Positions 60,031 through 64,000 of a stretch of 64,000 bases of DNA are shown piece by piece. The stretch covers positions 496,001-560,000 of the forward strand of contig JAYKXP010000006.1 in the NCBI GenBank assembly GCA_037176845.1, read 5' to 3'. Within the stretch, counting starts at the first letter, position 1, and each line of letters starts with the position of its first letter. Origin of the DNA: Paramarasmius palmivorus (taxonomy: Eukaryota; Basidiomycota; Agaricomycetes; Agaricales; Marasmiaceae). The notes under the pieces were generated by a model. It had not been told where the DNA came from. It ran no database searches and worked only from the letters and a program-made list of their open reading frames with translations. A program made the translations under genes and the position numbers.

Positions 60031-61019
60031 ATGGATCCCCAAGATCTGGAAAACCTCAATAAAATGCTGGATAATGATTCTGAGCTTAGAGAAGTGAGTA
60101 GATCGAGTTATCTCAGCTGTCTACATTCATCTGACATCGAGTCTATCTACAGAAAATTCGTGATCAAATCACTGAACTTGACAAGAAAACACGATCTATG
60201 GCTGGTACTCTGAACAAGATACATTCAACCCAGCCGGACGCAAGTACTAGTCTTTGACTGCAACATTGATACTAGTTCTAACAAAAACACCCGCAGTACC
60301 TGCCCTTGTGGAATCTATTCGACCAACACTCCGGACTTGCCGCGATGTCTTTGCAGCGCTAGCAGACCTTGTACCTCCCAATCAATTCTGGAGATGGAAG
60401 GATATGTGGTGTAACTCATTACGAACAACCGTTTTCGTGGCAGCCTTGTCACAGTACCTGACAGAAGGGACTTTGATTTCATTACAAGCAACCAGCGATA
60501 TTCTTGGTAGTCAGTATCCGACGATTTCAGGATCATACTCTCTTCTGACGAATGCCAGTGCAGGATGACTGGAAAGATCGTGTTATGTTGTCAGCCGAAG
60601 ATTATTTGCATGGGATCATCAGCGTGGTGAACGAGCTAGTATGCCATTCCTGCTCAATTCACAATGAATTCCCGTATTGAAAGAGTTCTAGTCCCGTCTT
60701 GCCGTTAACGCTGTCACCATGGGTAGCTTTGAAGAGCCATTGAACATCTCTACGTTTGTGAAGGAAGTGTTCGCAGGGTTTTCCATGGTACGTGGTACAA
60801 ACTGGCTCATCAAAATTCTCCCAACTGAAGTTCTTTGCAGCTGAATTTGAAGAATGATACGCTCCGGAGAAGGTTTGACAGTTTGAAATACGACTTGAAG
60901 AAGATCGAAGAAGGTTGGTCTGAGTGCCTTAATTTCATGATTATTATTGACTTCTCGAGACAGTTGTCTACGATGTGTCTTTGCGACGACTCGCTCCCAC
61001 CAATCCCTCAAAACCGTAG
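60031..61019 (+). CDS. TSN: Translin
   Basis: Seven exons: 60031-60093, 60153-60243, 60297-60506, 60559-60638, 60692-60787, 60841-60913, 60964-61019; 222 residues, the usual length. Conserved translin sequence is plain: PALVESIRPTLRTCRDVFAA, then NQFWRWKDMWCNSLRTTVFV, LSAEDYLHGIISVVNELSRL, AVTMGSFEEPLNIS, KNDTLRRRFDSLKYDLKKIE, and the end VVYDVSLRRL. Translin forms octamers, binds RNA and single-stranded DNA and, with TRAX, makes the C3PO endoribonuclease. Each splice junction restores a conserved segment. Confidence 0.95.
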
Positions 61020-61415
61020 GAAGATAGCTGAAAGAAGCACTGTAGTCTAAGTATAGTTCCTTTGTACAATGTACCTCCCGTTCACCCAGGGAAAGCGTTG
61101 AAATGTGAAAACCTCCCGCCAACACCAAAACCTGGACAGTAACCACTGGTTTATCATTGGCATTGTGAAGCCATACGCATGATTAGACGGTAGTAACACT
61201 GTACACTGAAACTTGAAAGTGTTCAAGTGACAAGCTGACTCTGACTGTTTTTGGTGCCGACGCGGCATGAGCAGGAGGCTGTGTCCTTTTGTTGATCGCG
61301 CGTGGCGTGGCACGCAACTTCGCAAGCAACTACCATCACTTGCACCTCAACATCGAGGATACAGCTCTTAATGCCTTGAAAGTGTGCCTTTACACCATAG
61401 TAAAACACACTTTCA
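61020..61415. other. Intergenic
   Basis: 3' end of TSN and promoter of SGF29. No further gene is seen; open frames on the minus strand are unrecognised. Confidence 0.5.
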
Positions 61416-62756
61416 ATGAACAGAAGGCAAGGTGCCCCTTCTCGTGGACCACCATCTTCGGAAGGTAACATCACCCTTTCACTCGTATACATAAGCGGCA
61501 CAGCTTGGTTGACATAACGTTGTATTCCACAGAACTAGATTGCTGGTCTCATGCAGCGAATTCACTGTCAGCATTGTCTGAGATCTACGCTAAATCTGCT
61601 ACACAAGATAATATTGGACGTGTAAATCGCTTAATCACGGCGTGGCCTTCGGACGATGTTGTACCAGCTGAAGGTTTCGATAGTTTGAAGAACACCTACA
61701 AGAAACTGACCTCTGCGCTGAACGAGATTAAAGAAATCTCGAAAGATGAAATTCAGTAGGTCAAAAATCACAGTGTTGTATTCTCATACATCTCACTCTG
61801 GCATAAATAGGGCCATTGACAGTGCAATGGAACGTCTTGGTGTCCTCATAGCACTTCGAAAGGCGACCGAATCTAGTACTCTCGGTAGGCTGTTCTCGTT
61901 TACAGCTCCAAATAACGTCTAATGCCTCATGGGGACCAGACAAACGGAATAAACGCCCACGAGCGTCGTCTCCGTCTTCTATTCCTACCCCCACATCTCA
62001 ACAATCGACGTCTAACCGTGGCGTCTCAATAACGCTTCCTGCGCGTGCGTCTCCTTTGCCGAGTTTTAATAAGGACCCCAAGGCTAGGCGCGAAGCTTTG
62101 GCGAAGCAGCTTCCTCTCAAAGAAGGGCGTAAGGTGGCATTCCACCTGCCCAATAAGAATGGTACTTCCGCTGACTCCGAAGATGACTGGATATTGGCGA
62201 TTGTCACAAAATGTATTCAGAACGACAAAAATCGGTTAGTGCTTTCTAACACTCCCAGATAGAACAGACAACATTTTAACGGATCGTCTTTCAGCTATGA
62301 GGTGCACGACCCTGAGCCTCAAGATAACGGGGAGCCTGGACTGTATGTTTTGACAGTCTTACTTTCTTTAGCATATTTCATTCAGTTTCCTTTGCTAGAA
62401 CCTACCAAACCACCTTACGCAACATCATACCTTTACCGGACCCCTCTGCACCACCGGGGAGTGCATCCAGTCTGTCTGCCTACAAGGAGTTTCCCGCCGG
62501 CTCTACGGTCATAGCACTGTATCCAGATACCAGTGTTTTCTACCGCGCCGAGGTCATAGCCACACCGAAAGATACCCAACCTTCGGGGCGTGGGGTAAAT
62601 TGGATCCACTTTCTTATCAAAATGTCTCACTAATCTACCTCTCGAACGATACAGAACACATCCTACATGCCAACTTACAAAGTCAAGTTTGAGGACGACG
62701 ATAACCAAGAGCACCTGGTATCAGCACAGTGGGTTGTTGAGTGGCCAGGTCGTTGA
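61416..62756 (+). CDS. SGF29: SAGA complex subunit Sgf29 (tandem Tudor)
   Basis: Seven exons: 61416-61464, 61533-61755, 61811-61884, 61940-62234, 62295-62342, 62399-62594, 62655-62756; 328 residues. A helical N-terminus (ELDCWSHAANSLSALSEIYA) is followed by a Ser/Pro linker. The tandem Tudor (SGF29 C) domain has GRKVAFHLP, DDWILAIVTKCIQNDKNRYE, VHDPEPQDNGEPGL, LRNIIPLPDP, FPAGSTVIALYPDTSVFYRA, YKVKFEDDDNQEH and WVVEWPG. The Tudor pair reads H3K4me2/3 and brings SAGA acetylation to promoters. The start fits the family (MNRRQGAPSRGPPSSEE). Confidence 0.92.
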
Positions 62757-63150
62757 CATTGAGAAAAAGTACATGAACCCTCAGGCTGTTATATAGTACA
62801 CTTGTATCTATGTCCGACCCATATATTATTATCCCATCCCTCGAAATAGTAGTACGTAGAAAAGCTGACGCCCGCGCTCGCCATCCTGCCGACGTTGTTC
62901 GTTTCAACTCTTAGATAAGATAACGAAATACAAAGATTAAACACCCGCAAATAAAGCGTAGGTCTAGGGCTACAGCGCCGCTTGTCGGACACACGACCTG
63001 CTCTTACCCTCATCGACTCGGCAATAATTTGTTCCATTTCCCTGTTCTTCTCACATTCTCATCAGTACTTCCGTAGAAGCGTAACTGGCTTCTGTTTCTG
63101 GTTCGACCACAAGTTTTTCTTTAGTTCTCTGATATCAGGAGGTCCGAGTC
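62757..63150. other. Intergenic
   Basis: Holds the SGF29 3' end and the phosphatase promoter, including pyrimidine-rich runs near 63030-63060. No gene is seen. Confidence 0.5.
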
Positions 63151-64000
63151 ATGGTAGGCCCCATCCCAGAATGTTTGTGTAAACTGCGGGATTGATTCAT
63201 CTCGCTAGGGTCAAACGCTCTCTTCGCCAGGTACGAAAGATACAAAAGCCACCGTCATCTTGATCTTACGCACAGGGTTTTTTCAGCTACTTCGAAAGTG
63301 TCGGAGACCGGGCAGAATGGTCGTTTCATGTATGCCGTTTCTGAGATGCAAGGGTGGAGAATCAGTGCGTTTACTGTCCTTTTTCCATTCGATGCCTCAA
63401 TCTTCTAACGCGTATGTGAATTCAGCGATGGAGGATGCTCATGCGATTGTGCTGGATCTTGATGAAAAAGCAGAAGACCCAAATGCATTCTTTGCTGTAT
63501 ACGATGGGCATGGCGGTGACCGGTGGCTTTTTGGCATATTCGAGAGCGCGAACTCACATTTCATCTTTTCAGGCGGAACTGTTGCAAAATTCGCTGGTCA
63601 GAACGTTCACAAACGACTAAAATCCGAGGAAACGTATCAGGAGAAGGATTATGAGACAGCACTCAAGAAAGCTTTTTTGGGAACGGACGAAGATTTGCTT
63701 GCAAGTGAGGTCATGGCCTTTTTCTGCTCTTGCCACCATCGTTAATTACTAAATATCAGATCCTGCTCACGCTCGCGATCCTTCTGGATGCACTGCTGTG
63801 GCCGCTTTAGTCACTAAGGACAAGATCTATGTGGTAAGTTTTACATGACCTCATACACACATTGGTTGATATAATCTACGATAGGCAAATGCGGGTGACT
63901 CGCGGTCTGTGCTGAGCGTGAAAGGCGAGGCGAAGCCATTAAGTTTCGACCACAAACCCACCAACGAAAGTCAGCTGACAAACACTTTTCTCGATTTCTT
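63151..64000 (+). CDS. PP2C-type Ser/Thr phosphatase (5' part)
   Basis: The 3' end lies outside the window. Exons seen: 63151-63153 (ATG only), 63209-63230, 63287-63364, from 63426, and further exons whose splicing gives continuous PP2C sequence. M/GQTLSSPATSKVSETGQNGR opens the protein like yeast Ptc2/Ptc3. Motifs: YAVSEMQGWRITMEDAHA, AFFAVYDGHGGGTVAKFAG (joined across an intron inside the DGHGG motif), DPSGCTAVAALV, ANAGDSRSVLS and KPLSFDHKPTNE. The Asp residues of DGHGG and AGDSR bind the two catalytic metals. These enzymes dampen stress MAP-kinase and checkpoint signalling. Confidence 0.93.

Overview
The window looks like a piece of an Agaricomycete (mushroom-forming basidiomycete) nuclear genome. 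The coding sequence is broken by many introns of about 45-70 nt with GT..AG ends. Several families are typical of mushrooms (seven-helix DUF6534-type membrane proteins, Tnp2-type transposase, MYND-finger and F-box proteins), next to conserved eukaryotic housekeeping genes. Gene models were built by hand: exons were joined only where donor, acceptor and reading phase agree, and most models close exactly in frame. I see no tRNA, rRNA or CRISPR array.

Layout. 1-6.6 kb: the 3' end of VMA6 (V-ATPase subunit d), then three membrane or secreted proteins. 6.9-49.0 kb: an accessory region bounded by two inverted copies of a ~570-bp repeat (6877-7446 and 48379-48953). It holds an intact-looking Tnp2-type transposase gene, a Helitron helicase remnant, a mixed set of genes (RING, GIY-YIG/DUF1766-like, DUF262, MYND, zinc-cluster-like, F-box/LRR-like, cyclin, HMG-box, SET and WD40) and many orphan genes. 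The orphans form paralogous sets. Families A, B and C occur at 12.4-17.7 kb and again, with B and C inverted, at 39.8-42.7 kb. Family D occurs as a head-to-head pair at 35.7-39.2 kb. A 16-exon coiled-coil gene (E) and two small genes (F, G) close the block. 49.0-64.0 kb: conserved genes DHR1/DHX37 (ribosome biogenesis helicase), SEN1 (transcription termination helicase), translin, SGF29 (SAGA chromatin reader) and the 5' part of a PP2C phosphatase.

The conserved right-hand genes act in nuclear RNA processing, transcription and signalling, and SEN1 and translin share one short divergent promoter. The orphan genes of the accessory region have mostly phase-0 introns, low-complexity or coiled-coil sequence and basic or acidic tails. 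That suggests nuclear scaffold or DNA/RNA-associated roles, but no function can be assigned from sequence alone. The most unusual features are the inverted-repeat-bounded island, the repeat copy lying 5 bp from the DHR1 start codon, the duplicated and partly inverted orphan cassette, and several genes whose first coding exon is only the ATG.
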